A stretch of 64,000 nt of DNA from Metallyticus violacea (lineage: Eukaryota; Arthropoda; Insecta; Mantodea; Metallyticidae): NCBI GenBank assembly GCA_030762175.1, contig CM060843.1:119218869-119282868 (forward strand). The letters are read 5' to 3'. A model generated the notes under the pieces. The model ran no database searches. It was not told the DNA's origin and saw nothing but the letters and a program-made list of their open reading frames with translations. Position numbers and translations under genes: made by a program. This document shows, in pieces, positions 48,640 through 59,730 of the stretch (within the stretch, counting starts at the first letter, position 1; every line of letters begins with the position of its first letter).

Positions 48640-49960
48640 TTTGACTTCGTTTCTTATTCTTTGTCATCTTTATAGTCTCTCTTCAACATCAACAATACTC
48701 TGTCATCTTAGTTTCATTCCATTTCCCTTTGTACCTGTTCTCTATTTGTTTCATATCCTAGTGAAAGTGCTTACCTAGCTCTTTAGTATAATGTCCCAGA
48801 TTTTCCGTAAAGTAGTCGATATGTGAATGTAAAAAGTGAATATTTACACTCATTTTACAACAAAAATTTTAGTTTTCCAACATTTAACCAACAATTTCCA
48901 TGTATTTTGGATATTTTGTATTCTCTATATGGTTTTCAGTAACAGCGGTTCAGGTGTTTTTTTTTTTTTCCTTCTCTCTCTCATTAATCATTTTCTCAAA
49001 ATATTTGTCATTTATGAATTAAGAGTTTGAGGATCAACAAAAATCCCAGCTTTAAATTTTTCTTATACAATGAAGAGAAAGTCTATTGAAAGGCTCCTAA
49101 AGTAACCATGTGATAGAGCCCTTAAAAACTGCTTCATCAAATCCAAAATAATACGAGTATGTACTGGATGAAGTGAGAGTTTTTAGGTATTATAAGAGGT
49201 TCATACAGGAAAATTTTGGTTCCAGGTACTTGACCAAATTCTCATATCTGTTTTCTTTGCCTTGCTCGATTGGCCTATTCCCACAAAATGGAATGAATTT
49301 TCACCTACCCAGCCAGCTAGTTGTTCTCATAGTATTCATATAACATTGAAGTCGCAACAAATTATTACTTGTTCACCTCAAGCTGAGTTCTTATTAACAG
49401 CATCTTCATGAACTTGGAGGTTTCTTTCATTCGAACTAAGTGAGCTAAAGGAATGGGTTGTTACACTTTCTATTTCATTTGAAACTCCTCTTCGATGATT
49501 CAATCAAAGAATTCACTAGTGGAATAGTGCTCAATTTTACTCTTCTATGAAATGGTTTTCTTTTTTCCCGTGTTTGTTTTTCTAGTGCAAGAAGCTGGGA
49601 GCGAAGTAGTTCTAAAAATAGCTTAAGCAATTTCAGATCTCATAATAGATTCACACTGAGAGAACCGTTGATGATTTTCAACATCTTTCAGCCATGTTCG
49701 CTAAATCAGCTGTAGAACGGGGGAAATAGGCAAGTACTCTCCACATGGAAATTACCTAATTCCTTAAGGAATTCTTGGATATGCAACTTGTTTCTCATTT
49801 TCGAATTGCGCCCCCGAATCTTAACTGAATACTGAAGTAGCAGTTATTCAGGCAAACTTTAGGCTCCCTCCACACCATAGAAATTTCAAAGTATGCACTT
49901 TTTCTTTCCTTTTATCCACAGTATTAGCCTCTCAACAGAACAGCAAGTTTTGCGGCATCC
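48640..49960 (-). pseudogene. Relic of an arthropod multi-copy protein family of unknown function
   Basis: On the minus strand, blocks of one protein family follow each other over 1.3 kb, broken by many stops and frameshifts. The first is KFLWCGGSLKFA...ITATSVFS near 49880-49820 (usual MIWREP..H..DCYFCL). Then come YPRIP.GIR near 49760, PLAHLVRMKETSKFMKMLL near 49460-49400 and SWDFC.SSNS near 49050 (usual KEGIFxGPQIR). The clearest is SVNIHFLHSHIDYFTENLG near 48850-48780, followed by RYKGKWNETKMTEYC near 48730-48690. I know this family only as abundant uncharacterised proteins in arthropod genomes, probably spread with a transposon. Its biochemical role is unknown to me. This copy cannot be translated. 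Confidence 0.7.
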
Positions 49961-50847
49961 ATTATTTGTCTTGATGACTAAGTTTCGTTTTAAAATAAGC
50001 ACACTAAAATTGCTTAAAAGGTCGTAATGTCTATTCTTCCCTTATGTACAAATATAACTTGTGTGTAGGCACACAGACCATCATGAGCAGGCCCAGAAGT
50101 TCCGTCCCTGCATCTTTCACAAAATCTCAAACGAAATATTCCGGTCGGGTCACTCGGTAGACATGGTTTTGAGAAACAGCAATAGCAGCAATGACGAAGT
50201 GTAATTATATTTTCACGATTTAGTTAGTTATGAAAATTACTATCTGCAAAACCGTAGAGCTGTTTATATTGTTGCACAATGGAGAATTAACATTAACGTA
50301 GCTCTTTCAGATACTTAGTAGTCAAATGAAAGGTGCGGGAGTGCATTCGTCAGCACTGGAATTTTCCGCCAGGGGCGTGTGGCAAGAATTGCAATCGGAA
50401 TGAGCGGCAGCATGATTGCTTAAGTATTCGTTTTATCAATTCGTATCCTGCTCTGGCGGAATTTTCGTTCCGTTCCATTCGAGAAGAGCCTATGTGCGTA
50501 GTCCCTTAGACTAGAATTGAATTGCAATGATCGCAACAGAGAAATAGCGTGGAAATGCAATAATCTGAGATTCGCAAATCTTCCAGGACAGAACGTGAAA
50601 ATTATCAGCAGCAATTGTGCCATATTAAGGATCTATAGGCCTGAATTTTGATTTTCTTCAACAATGCTAATTACTAGCACATATAATTCTCCCAACTACA
50701 TAACTTCTAAGTTAACTGTGTTTAATTGTGAACAAAAGAAATAAGCTAACAACAGTTTCAGCATGAAAAGTGAACTAATATATGTTAGTTTCCAATCATT
50801 TGGCATCATGCAGACAGGTTTCTGTCTGTTTTGTAATGCTGTAGAAT
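49961..50847. other. Unassigned sequence
   Basis: A CpG-containing patch lies at 50330-50600. Within it TTTTCCGCCAGGGG (50363) and CTCTGGCGGAATTTTC (50451) form a loose inverted repeat. No gene is recognised. Confidence 0.35.
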
Positions 50848-52110
50848 AGTGTTTCTCAACCTATGAGTGCCGACCTGAAGAGAGGTTCATTGAATCACGA
50901 AGTCCTCCAAGGGTTCACAAAACTTTTATAGTTAAAGGTAAAACAGAAATACAAATGCGTTATAAATCTATTTTCTATTTTGGCGTTATCTTTTCAATTT
51001 CAGATTCAAGATTGTTGTTTCTTTTTCTTGATCTAATATCACGCGCACATACAACCCTTTTTGTTCTAGGACGCAATAATTGTGAATAAATATTATAATT
51101 ATTTCTTACTTAATTTATGGCAGATAATCAACTAATCCAAGTGCACTAATAATGCTTTAATTGAAAAATAATTTTGATAAGGTTTGTTTTACAAAAATTA
51201 TTTGCCGTTTTCGGAAAAAAGCAAAACTGATTATAGAGAAGTCATTGAAGTTACCCCAAAGAAGCTGAATCAGGGTAACGAGTTCATTGGTTCTATCGAA
51301 AATCCGATTTGTAAATGACCGTGATCAGATATCAAAATAACTTCGGCCCAGTTTCTTCTTTTGTTTCCCACCATCAATAATATCAGTCAATAATGCACGT
51401 TCGCCATAATTCACCCTCAGTCCTCGATTAAGTGCATTACCTTCTTCGGTGGATAGGGAACATTAGAAATAAAAGTACACGCGAATGAAACTAACAATGC
51501 CGGAAGTGATAATGAATCAAGTGTCCCTGCTTCATGTTCGATCTGTGAGTGACGCGAAAAGTAAGAAGCATGCTCGGTTTAAATATGATGCGAACTATTT
51601 GGGGTTGAGGTTTATGAGGTGTGGTGATAAAGACAAACGCAAACCACAGTGTTACACGATTTTCACAATACTTCATGGAACCAAATAAATTACGAAGGCA
51701 CTTGGAAACAAAATATTTCAAATGCTAAAAATTAAAATGAAAATTAGTTTGCTTCCGCATTAATGGGATTTAAACGGAACAAGTCTATTGTATTTTCATT
51801 AGTGTCACTTAACTCAAAGACATTGGAATCACCATATTTTGCTAATTTGCGTGTTGCTAAAGATGAAAAATCTCTTTCTGTAAGCGAGGAACTACTACTT
51901 CCTGTGGTTAAGGATAATTAAAGTTATGTCTGGTGAAAAGGAAGTGGTTTAATTCCAATGTCCAACAATACAATGCATCAATGAAATGGCTAGTGATGTA
52001 AAAACTATCAATCATTAGAGAGACGGTACATTTTTTGCATTGTAAATCGGTGAATCAATGGACATCGTTAATTTTTATCATTAGTTATGCATATTAGTGA
52101 TTACCAAGGT
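50848..52110 (+). pseudogene. Decayed hAT transposon with ZBED/FAM200-type transposase
   Basis: The left end TAGTGTTTCTCAACC (50848-50862) and the following 70 bp look like the terminal sequence of hAT elements of the ZBED5/FAM200/SCAND3 type. From 51540 the plus strand keeps the transposase blocks. These are KYDANYLGLRFM...KPQC (BED-type zinc finger start) and, after a frameshift, MEPNKLRRHLETKYFK (usual MKPxKLxRHLETKH). Then come VAKDEKSLSVSEELLLPVVKD (usual RIAK..K.HTIGEELILPAxxD), LIPMSNNTM and INEMASDVKT (usual SNNTVxRRI..MAxDV), and FAL-IGESMDIVN (usual FxLQxDESTDV). Frameshifts and stops kill it. The catalytic C-terminal part is not seen and no right end was found. Confidence 0.78.
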
Positions 52111-52822
52111 CTTGATGAATATGCTAAATTAGGTTTATATGCATAGTTTATTATGGATTTATTTATTTTACAGTATACGTAAGGGAAGCAATACCTGCCT
52201 ATAATTCTCTTCCAGTTAATCAAAAACATGATAGTTTCAAAGGAACATTTCGCTAAATATAATTTACAACATGAATTTTATGTGGAAAAGCATTTATGAA
52301 GTTAAACTTGAAGAAAATAACACATTACATATATTGTATTTCCTTTTTCTGGATTGGTTTCTTTCAGAGTTAGTTTTCTTCATCTATATAGTTTATTCTT
52401 ATAAGCTTTCCTTGCATATGCATCCATCTATCCTTCAGATACCTGCGGTCTTATTCACATAAATAACTTAATAGCTTATATTTATATCTTATTAAAAAGT
52501 ATGCTACATGAAATAAAAACTATCAAAACTATTCTTACACAGGCGGATTCATATCTGTTCTCAAGAGATAATTTCATCATTTTCCGAGGACTTGGAAAAC
52601 AACCAGAAAGAGCAAACTTAAATCACATCTTGCTGGACGAATTCCACCCGTCATCACAGGAACATAAAAAATTATATATTTTAAAATGTCCGACTACACA
52701 ACATTAGTTGGATTTTCATGTTTTCTATTTATCAGTATATTTTTTGTTTGCCAACCTAAGTTTCGAGGAATGAACATTATGATCGATATTGACTTTGGCG
52801 AAAACACGATTCTCTATTACAG

Positions 52823-52910
52823 ATGCACGAAGAGAAAGCGGGAAGCACCTCAAGGCGCGGAGGAGGGAACTGCAGCTCCACTGCACAATCTTTAATAGAC
52901 ATCATGCACG
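52823..52910 (+). CDS. Candidate small internal exon of an unidentified gene
   Basis: Eighty-eight bases lie between a good acceptor (TTCTCTATTACAG, ending at 52822) and a consensus donor (CACG then GTGAGT, from 52911). The segment is sharply richer in G+C than the AT-rich flanks. Two of the three frames are open through it. One gives HEEKAGSTSRRGGG then NCSSTAQSLIDIMH; the other gives ARRESGKHLKARRRELQ then LHCTIFNRHHAR. The length of 88 nt is usual for an internal exon and would shift phase by one. I recognise no family in either frame. The exon would be on the opposite strand from the one at 21008-21209, so it belongs to a different gene. Confidence 0.42.
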
Positions 52911-53437
52911 GTGAGTTTGCACTTACTAAATAGAGCCAGTTATTATAAGAAAGAGTAAGCTGCTCAGTGAGAGAGATGGAACATCCTGCTTGAGCGTGAC
53001 AAGTGAATGTGAAAGTGTCTGTCTTTAGGTTATATAATTAGCTATGTTTAAAATAATATGAATCCAAATAGTTTACTGGAATGTAATTTAGTTTACATAA
53101 TGTTCCGGCAGATGACATTCGGAAGATGAATGTTGTCTTAGCGAAAGCCGCCTCCGGTTGTTTCACGTAGATACCGTGCGTTAGCTCTACTGAATTCATT
53201 GCTCGCACACAAAGAAGCGTTAGCTCATGGGCCCAACGTTCGCAGTTTAGGAGCAGGATGAACTACAATGCGAATGCTCGGATTTACACCTCTCACTATT
53301 TCTTCCTCCATCTAAGTGCTTCCGTCTATCTCTTGATTTAGCCACAGATTAGTGCACCTATAGTACATTTTTCGTTGATCCTTTAACACCATTTTCACTT
53401 TGGTATTAAGGAGTTTACTTCAGTGTAGGATTTTTTC
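52911..53437. other. Unassigned sequence, CpG-richer at 53140-53280
   Basis: The segment downstream of the candidate exon contains a CpG-richer part at 53140-53280. No further exon or repeat is recognised. Confidence 0.35.
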
Positions 53438-53443
53438 CCTCTT

Positions 53444-53748
53444 TTTTTTTTTTTTTTTTTTGATTGATTTATTTATGGACGCTCTTCAACATCTCAGGTC
53501 ATCAATGTCCCATTTAACTCAGGGCGTGAAACGGCCGACAACTTTTGCTCAGAGGCCTCTCTTTCAGGCTTGAGATTCTTTTCCGTGCCGTAAATGTACA
53601 ACACGGGACCCACGGCTTTACTTCCCTTCCGAAGGAAGCCATTCTTAGGATTTTTACGCCCGAAAAAATCCATCGGTCCTGGCCGGGTTCGAACCCGCGA
53701 TTTTGGGTTTAGGAGGCAAGTATAGTTAACACTACACCACCAGGACCC
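53444..53748 (-). mobile_element. SINE-B, copy 4
   Basis: A full-length minus-strand SINE-B with a poly-A tail of about 18, an intact B box (GGTTCGAACCC) and the full GGTCCTGGTGGTGTAGTG head. The 3' hairpin is broken here (AATGTCC instead of AGCGTCC). Only a 6 bp possible target duplication (CCTCTT) is visible. Confidence 0.93.
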
Positions 53749-53760
53749 GCCTCTTGCTAT

Positions 53761-54165
53761 AGTGGGAGCGAAAAAACATATTCATGTTTTGACATGGTTT
53801 AGATCGATACTAACTTCATATATACACCATTGTGTGGCTAACTAAGAGTGGAACAGTTGAAAAGTACTGTTTTAATTTCCGGTATTATGAAACCCAAAGG
53901 AAGTCACGGATCTGGAACATTCTTACCTATTGTTTGAAACTCGCCACTGCCAGTTTCATGTTACAATAGCCAAGGACCGCGGTAGTTGTCTCAAATGCTT
54001 TGAAATCAAAAACTCACCAGCGGCAACAAAAGAAAAGATGCAAACGTCTAGATATTTCCTTTATCCGCAAGAAAAGTTGCAATTGAAAGATTGTATTTGG
54101 TACTTTCTTTGAAGCACATGGAAGCATGGTTTGAAGTGTACAAAACCATGAAGTGCAGTTGCCGA

Positions 54166-54168
<3 letters not shown>
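53761..54168. other. AT-rich stretch without recognised gene
   Basis: Nothing recognised. Confidence 0.4.

Positions 54169-54169
<1 letters not shown>

Positions 54170-54213
<44 letters not shown>
54170..54213. repeat. (GA)n microsatellite
   Basis: Twenty-two uninterrupted GA units. They are open in every frame, which explains the open frames on both strands here. Confidence 0.95.
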
Positions 54214-54216
<3 letters not shown>

Positions 54217-54268
54217 ATGGTTTTTCTAAAATTTGCCTGTACCCATTTAAGATCCGAAAGGCTCTTAT

Positions 54269-54324
54269 CCAGTTGTCTTCAGTTCCCCGGACTCTGTTAT
54301 GTCCGGGGAACTGCAGACAACTGG
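54269..54324. repeat. Near-perfect hairpin, 24 bp arms, 8 nt loop
   Basis: The left arm (54269-54292, starting CCAGTTGTCTTCAG) and right arm (54301-54324) are reverse complements at 23 of 24 positions, with TCTGTTAT as the loop. The arm centres (GTTCCCCGGAC) are GC-rich. It is close in size to a minimal small-RNA precursor. It could equally be the joined ends of a transposon. Confidence 0.9.
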
Positions 54325-54530
54325 TAATCATACAGAAACGTACATTACCTTTTTCCTTGTGTATATTTTTATATCTAATGTCCAGTTTATTAGTTGTGTA
54401 ATATTACAGCCGCATGGAAATGAGAAGATGTTTTTCTTGTCACGGTAACCGTTAAGAAGGTTCTACACTGAAGGAATTTTTCCAAATTTTCTAACGTTAC
54501 TTAATGTCCTTCTCAAAAAGAAGAGAAGAG

Positions 54531-54822
54531 TCGGTCCTGGTGGTATAGTGGTTACCATACTTGCCTCCTAAACCCAAAATCGCGGATTCGAACCCGGCCA
54601 GGACCGATGGATTTTTTCGGACGTAAAAATCCTAAGAATGGCTTCCTTCGGAAGGGAAGTAAAGCCGTGGGTCCCGTGTCGTACATTTACGGCACGGAAA
54701 AGAACCTCAAGCCTGAAAGAGAGGCCTCTGAGCAAAATTTGTCGGCCGTTTCACGCCCTGAGTTGAATGGGGCGCTGATGATCTGAGATGTTAAAGAGGG
54801 TCCATAAATAAAACAAACAATT
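54531..54822 (+). mobile_element. SINE-B, copy 5
   Basis: A plus-strand, full-length copy showing the family's structure best. The head is GGTCCTGGTGGTATAGTGG (A box). The B box is GATTCGAACCC (one change from GGTTCGAACCC), followed by GGCCAGGACC, which closes the acceptor-like stem. The body contains TTCGGAAGGGAAG and GTCGTACATTTACGGC, and the end is TCCATAAATAAAACAAACAA. The 3' stem is weakened (GGCGCT against AGAGGGTCC). No clear target duplication is seen. Confidence 0.93.
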
Positions 54823-55343
54823 GTAGCAAGTATGTTTTAACTAAGTTGCTGACACTACGTCATGTGGATACACCGTTGACGCTCTGGCGTCAATTTGTCC
54901 TTGACATTTCACTCTTATAGCATAAATAACTACACACATCGAAACTAAGGAATACGGCATTTTCTTAAATATTCTGATTATTAAGAACGGAATTTTATTA
55001 TGGTAAATAAAAGTTAAAATTTTTACATTGATATCACAACATAATAATGCATAAAAGAAAGGTTAATTTCTTTTTAACGTAATTAATAAATTCGGTACTT
55101 TTATATGTACCTCACAAATCTATGTATACTTAAAACTTTTACTCAAGTTTCCCGTGATGTACGTGCCACCAATAATATGTATCACCACCTTTTGCATTAA
55201 GTACCACTCGATATCTCCTTTGCATGGAAGAAATGTGATTGAAGTTTTCAACTTGTTTGATATTCTGACACAGATATTATGGCCCTCACTGAGCCATAAT
55301 ATGTATGTTGCAAATTTAATTAGCATAAAATTAAATGTGTCGT
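54823..55343. other. AT-rich stretch without recognised gene
   Basis: Two overlapping open frames on opposite strands (55120-55345) have no motif. Confidence 0.4.
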
Positions 55344-56466
55344 AATTAATATTAGTATATGTATTGCAGCAGCATATTGCTATTATGTAAACTGTATGTC
55401 GACAAAAGAGAAAGTTTCTGGAGTTTTTATGTCACGGTAACTTGGAAGGCCAAGAGTGCCATAAAAGTCTATAAAATAAACCCGAGGGTTGAGTGGATGC
55501 TAATCGTTGCAGGATTACTAGACTCAAGGACCTTTAAATTCGTTAGAGCTTTAGGTCGTTCTAATGCTAACATTTAAACTAGCCAATGTCAACAAAAAGT
55601 TTTAAACTATCGAAAAAGAGAGAATGGCACCAGTAGCAACCAGTGGAAAATGTATGTTTGTACTTTTAAGGATAGGCGCAAAGATTGCGGGTGCACATGT
55701 GGCCCCCTTTGGCGTCGTCAAGTCTACGATTATTTGGTATGAATTGAATATATTAGGAATCGTTTGCTCTGCTGGGGCACGCACGTAAGTTCGACCTTGC
55801 TGGGACATGCAGTTCACAGCTCAGACGTGCATAACAAGTTCTGCTTCGGACGCGGGCACGCAATCAGTTAGGCATTTTAAGTTGGTATTCAGCTGAAAAG
55901 CAGTTATCGGTTGCGCAGTTTCACAGTTATTCATTTCCGATATATCAAAGCAGTTCTCACTGGACACACGCATTCGTCAGTTAAGTAGTTTTCAGTTTCA
56001 CATGCCGTGGCACTCATCTGTAAGTTTCACACGCGGCAAGAGGCACCTGTGTGTTATTATTCTGATTTCGAAGCAAGCACTCAGTTTTAAGATATACACC
56101 GCGACACATGCAGTACTCGGTTTCACTTCAAGTACCAGTCGCGGCAGCTAAGTTTGTATTCTGTCGTATACAAAACACTATAGAACGCGAAATATTTTGA
56201 ACCTAATTAAGTATCAATAAATAAATAAATAAATAAATAAATATTGATATTGGTATATATTATGTTGCATCGCGTACTTCTACTATTGAACTCCTCTACC
56301 AGTCCTGTTGAGTGCGAATTGCAGAATTTATCCTGAAAAGTTGTCATTGGAACGAAGGCCACAACACCGAAGCGATCATTCATCAAATTACAAAACCGCT
56401 TCAAATTTGGCATTACAGCGTGAGGTACGACAACAAACCGCTTCAAAATTTGTATTCAACATGGGA
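55344..56466 (+). mobile_element. LTR-like element, copy 4
   Basis: A plus-strand copy of the same family, with its first ~80 bp unclear. Landmarks are: AAAGAGAAAGTTTCTGG near 55404; GCTAACATTTAAACTAGCC near 55566; ATAGGCGCAAAGATTGCG near 55672; the TATA-position GAATATATTAGG near 55745; a tract of CAGTTTCACA and CACACGCGGCAAG variants (55860-56160); an (AATA)n run at 56217-56243; and the end CCGCTTCAAAT. Two primer-binding-like units, TTGGCATTACAGCGTGAGG (56407-56425) and TTGTATTCAACATGGGAC (56450-56467), are each preceded by CCGCTTCAAA. Confidence 0.6.
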
Positions 56467-59237
56467 CACTTAACCGGAGCCTGCTAAACCTTCATCTTTC
56501 AATTAACATGGACAGTTTTCATTATCTTCTAAAACTATTTGTTGATGTATATTTACAAGTACTTCATTGGATTTGTATTTAGAGACTGGGTGATATTATA
56601 GCATTATGTATTTATAACGACCTAAACCCATCCTACATAATGTGCCTTGACATTATCATGGACGTAAAGAAATCAGGGTCAGTCCTATGCTCAAAACATT
56701 TTGAACGTTCTGTTTGCATTTATTGTTCCATGAATCAAAACGAATCTTTTTTTTTTTTTTTTCCTTACTAGCCATACAGAATCAGAATGGTATTCAGAAT
56801 CCTTCAAAACATAAGTTTTGTAATTATTATTTATTCCATTTAAAATTATTATTCCAGTCATCATTCTTGACCCAAATAAGGTCGCTGAGCATTCATTTTA
56901 TTTGTTAAAACATTTCCTACCGTTTCTTCCAATATTTTAACAGAGAAAAGTGGCTAAACTTTGGAACCGTAATTATTATGGGATGGGTTATGTTAAGATA
57001 TTGGATGGTGATTTATTATTATTATTTATTTTAATCGGACGATTAGATGTCTTGCCTCGGCTCTTGGAGTTATGAGCTCGATGCTTCCCAACTTTCTGTT
57101 CCAATGCAGAGGATAGGGATCTCAGGGGAATTTTTGACTGTTTTAATCACGTAATGTCATTAGGGAAGAAGGAGATTGTTCACTGTAATAATGAAGTTCG
57201 GCACTGGTTGAACATTTAGTTTATTTGACAACTTGGAAGGTTCTGGAACATGCTGGGCTTTGTCAGATTATAATTCGCTGTATTCACTAGCGTATTTATT
57301 CACTTTAACACGATTGTGACTATTATTACTATTAAGTTGCACTGCCTGACTGACTCTCACTGATCGAACGATTTACTTTGACTCTCCGCGACGGTTTAAC
57401 TATTTTGCTATGACACTGAATAATGCATATACTGACTAATTTTCACTCTTGCAGCTACCGTTACTGCTCTTGCTGTTACTGTTATGACTGCTTCCTCTCG
57501 CGAATGCTTCAAAACTTAACTTCTTATAGTTAATATTAAATCTCTTATGAGAACTCGCTCCAGCTTTGCGAAAATTTAATTCCTTCTAGAATATTGTTGA
57601 ATCACACAAGTGCATGGTTTATTGCAAGTTTACTTTTATTCGTCGGGTGTATGAAATATGTTGATTGGTTGAAGATACTGGGTTTTACCAGGAAACATAC
57701 ATTTGCTATACCCACGCTACCAAAGTCAGATACATCTGCCTTTCACTAGATTCTTGCGATAAAGCACATTTCAGCAATATATATGCGGCTCCCCTTTGAA
57801 ACAGCTAATACCTTGGTTTCTGTGAAATCACGTGTTTCTGTATGCGTATTTCCTTTTGACGGCAAGTACCGTTTTCAATTGAATGCATATATTCCTAGCC
57901 TTTTACAGCGTAATGGCATTTGGCGTTGAATAGATATCGGCTAGTCTGTCCGAGAGGATTTAAAAGAGTAATTTTTAACAAAAGACCCTTTTCTCAGGTA
58001 AAGCTAATGTCCTCCGACAAAGACAGCATTTCCATTACCTTTACAAAAACATAACAAAGACATATATGCAATGTCAATCGTGGTATTACAGAAAGATAAC
58101 TTGAATATTACTCACTAGTAAAAAGACATATCTACATAAATACACTAATAATGTCCTCCTTTTAATTGTAATAGTAATACTTTTGATTACCTGAAACAAG
58201 ATACAATTACTATTATAGTAGTCATCAGAAGCAATTATAATTAAATAAACTTTGAGACAACATTTCCTACTTCAACTTTTATATTAAAAAGCAACTTATT
58301 TACTCATTCACGAAGTAAATGTTTAAATAAATAAAACCAACAATAATGTTCTACTTGAAAGTAGTAGAAAGTAAAAATTCCAAATTCAGTCCTGGGAGGA
58401 ACGATCCCCAGGCGGAGTGTATGTCTATCTGCCAGGCATATTCCACAATTAGTTATATTATATTGGTCACTGAGTGTAGTATGGAGAGTAATTACATGCC
58501 CTCTTTTTTAAAAAAAGAATGGCAACTCTATAACTATACCTCTGCAGTTTAATAATTTAATTTTTGTACTATCTGAAAACACTGGCGACTTCATCGACAA
58601 ATTTTCCAACAGTCTTATTGAAGATTCTTCCTTCCAAGACTGTGTATTGTTTCTAAAATCCATACAGGCTCACTTTTATGCACATTATTGCCTCTGACAG
58701 CAATTTAACATGTTTTATCATTATAGAAGCTTAGGTTAGGTATAGTTTTGATGACAAAAGGAACTAGACCAACAAAAATTGTATATATAAAATAAAAGAG
58801 CAGGAAAACGTTTACTTGTTTATTCTAAATAGTGCTAAAGTCTTGTCCCTTTGAATCTATTAGAGTTGCTAGATTTTAAAAATGTCAAAGAGCAAACTTT
58901 TTTTTTATCATAGCTGCTATTTTATTCGGGAAAGATGAAATATATTTGTGTAACTTTTCAAACAATAACGCCAATTATAAGAAGATTAATAAACAATTCA
59001 TATAAATATAAAATGTGCTGTTTAATAATTGCTAGTTATAACTGTCATGTAGGCTATAAAACAATATTAAGATTAAATTATAAAAATATACAGTTTTCAA
59101 AATTAATACATATTTATCACTAGACAACATTTTTTCAAAAAGTACTTTCTATCCTCTAACTATAACATTTACTTAAATTCTTAGGAAGGTAAATAATAAT
59201 AATAGAATTTTCTAAAATATTCACTCTCATGAGTTCG
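56467..59237. other. AT-rich stretch without recognised gene
   Basis: Nothing is recognised in nearly 2.8 kb. There is a slightly GC-richer part at 57280-57520 with several CpGs and no open frame of note. Confidence 0.4.
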
Positions 59238-59730
59238 TGCGCTTCACAGAGAAACGGTTCATCATGTTGTGAATAGATATAGGGAAACGAGATCAGTTCT
59301 TCATAAGAAACCGAAAGTAAAACGCCGTCTTTTTACAGAGGAAAAATTAGAAGAAAGTCCAAAGAATCCTCTGAGAAATCTTGCACAGGAATCTGGAAAT
59401 TCGCAAATCTCGGCTTAATTTGCCACCAAACCTTTAAAATTAAAATCCTATTAGATAACTGCGGTTCGGGACTTTCAACCAGGCGATAATATACGTAGGG
59501 TTTATTTCTGCAATTGGGCGTTGAATATTGTTAATGTTCGCTCTGTTGACCTGCGTTTATTTTTTTATTTTATTTTTACTTTGTTTTGATTGGTTTGTTT
59601 TGTTTTTGTTTTTTGTTTGTTTTGTTTTGTTTTTGTTTTTGTTTTTTTTTTTATTGTCGAAGCCTGGTTTTATTTACATCGCCATGCAATGATACTGGAG
59701 TGCAGAAAAACCCGATCTTAATACGAAATG
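59238..59730 (+). pseudogene. Decayed mariner-like transposase N-terminal half
   Basis: One plus-strand frame with only two stops over about 300 bp follows the N-terminal part of an insect DDE transposase. It reads ETVHHVVNRYRETRSVL, KKPKVKRRLFTEEKLEE, SPKNPLRNLAQESGNSQISA, FATKPLKLKSY, FQPGDNIRRVYFCNWALN and VDLRLFF. These match, in order, the usual VxxxVxxFRETGSV, RRVLTEEKL, SPRKSLRRLAQETGxSxxSA, ATKLLKLxPYK, LxPxDxxxRVxFCNW and LTFF blocks. A T/G-rich low-complexity tract (59550-59652) then interrupts it. VEAWFYLHRHAMI resumes near 59657, where the first catalytic block (SDEAWFHL) is expected. The DNA-binding part is well kept and the catalytic part decayed. Confidence 0.78.

Noticed and set aside
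54014..54401. Overlapping open frames on both strands
   Set aside because: They are opened by the GA microsatellite.
54766..54805. CTGATGA in the SINE-B 3' end as a hammerhead core
   Set aside because: No GAAA follows stem II and the pairing is a simple hairpin; it does not fit a hammerhead.
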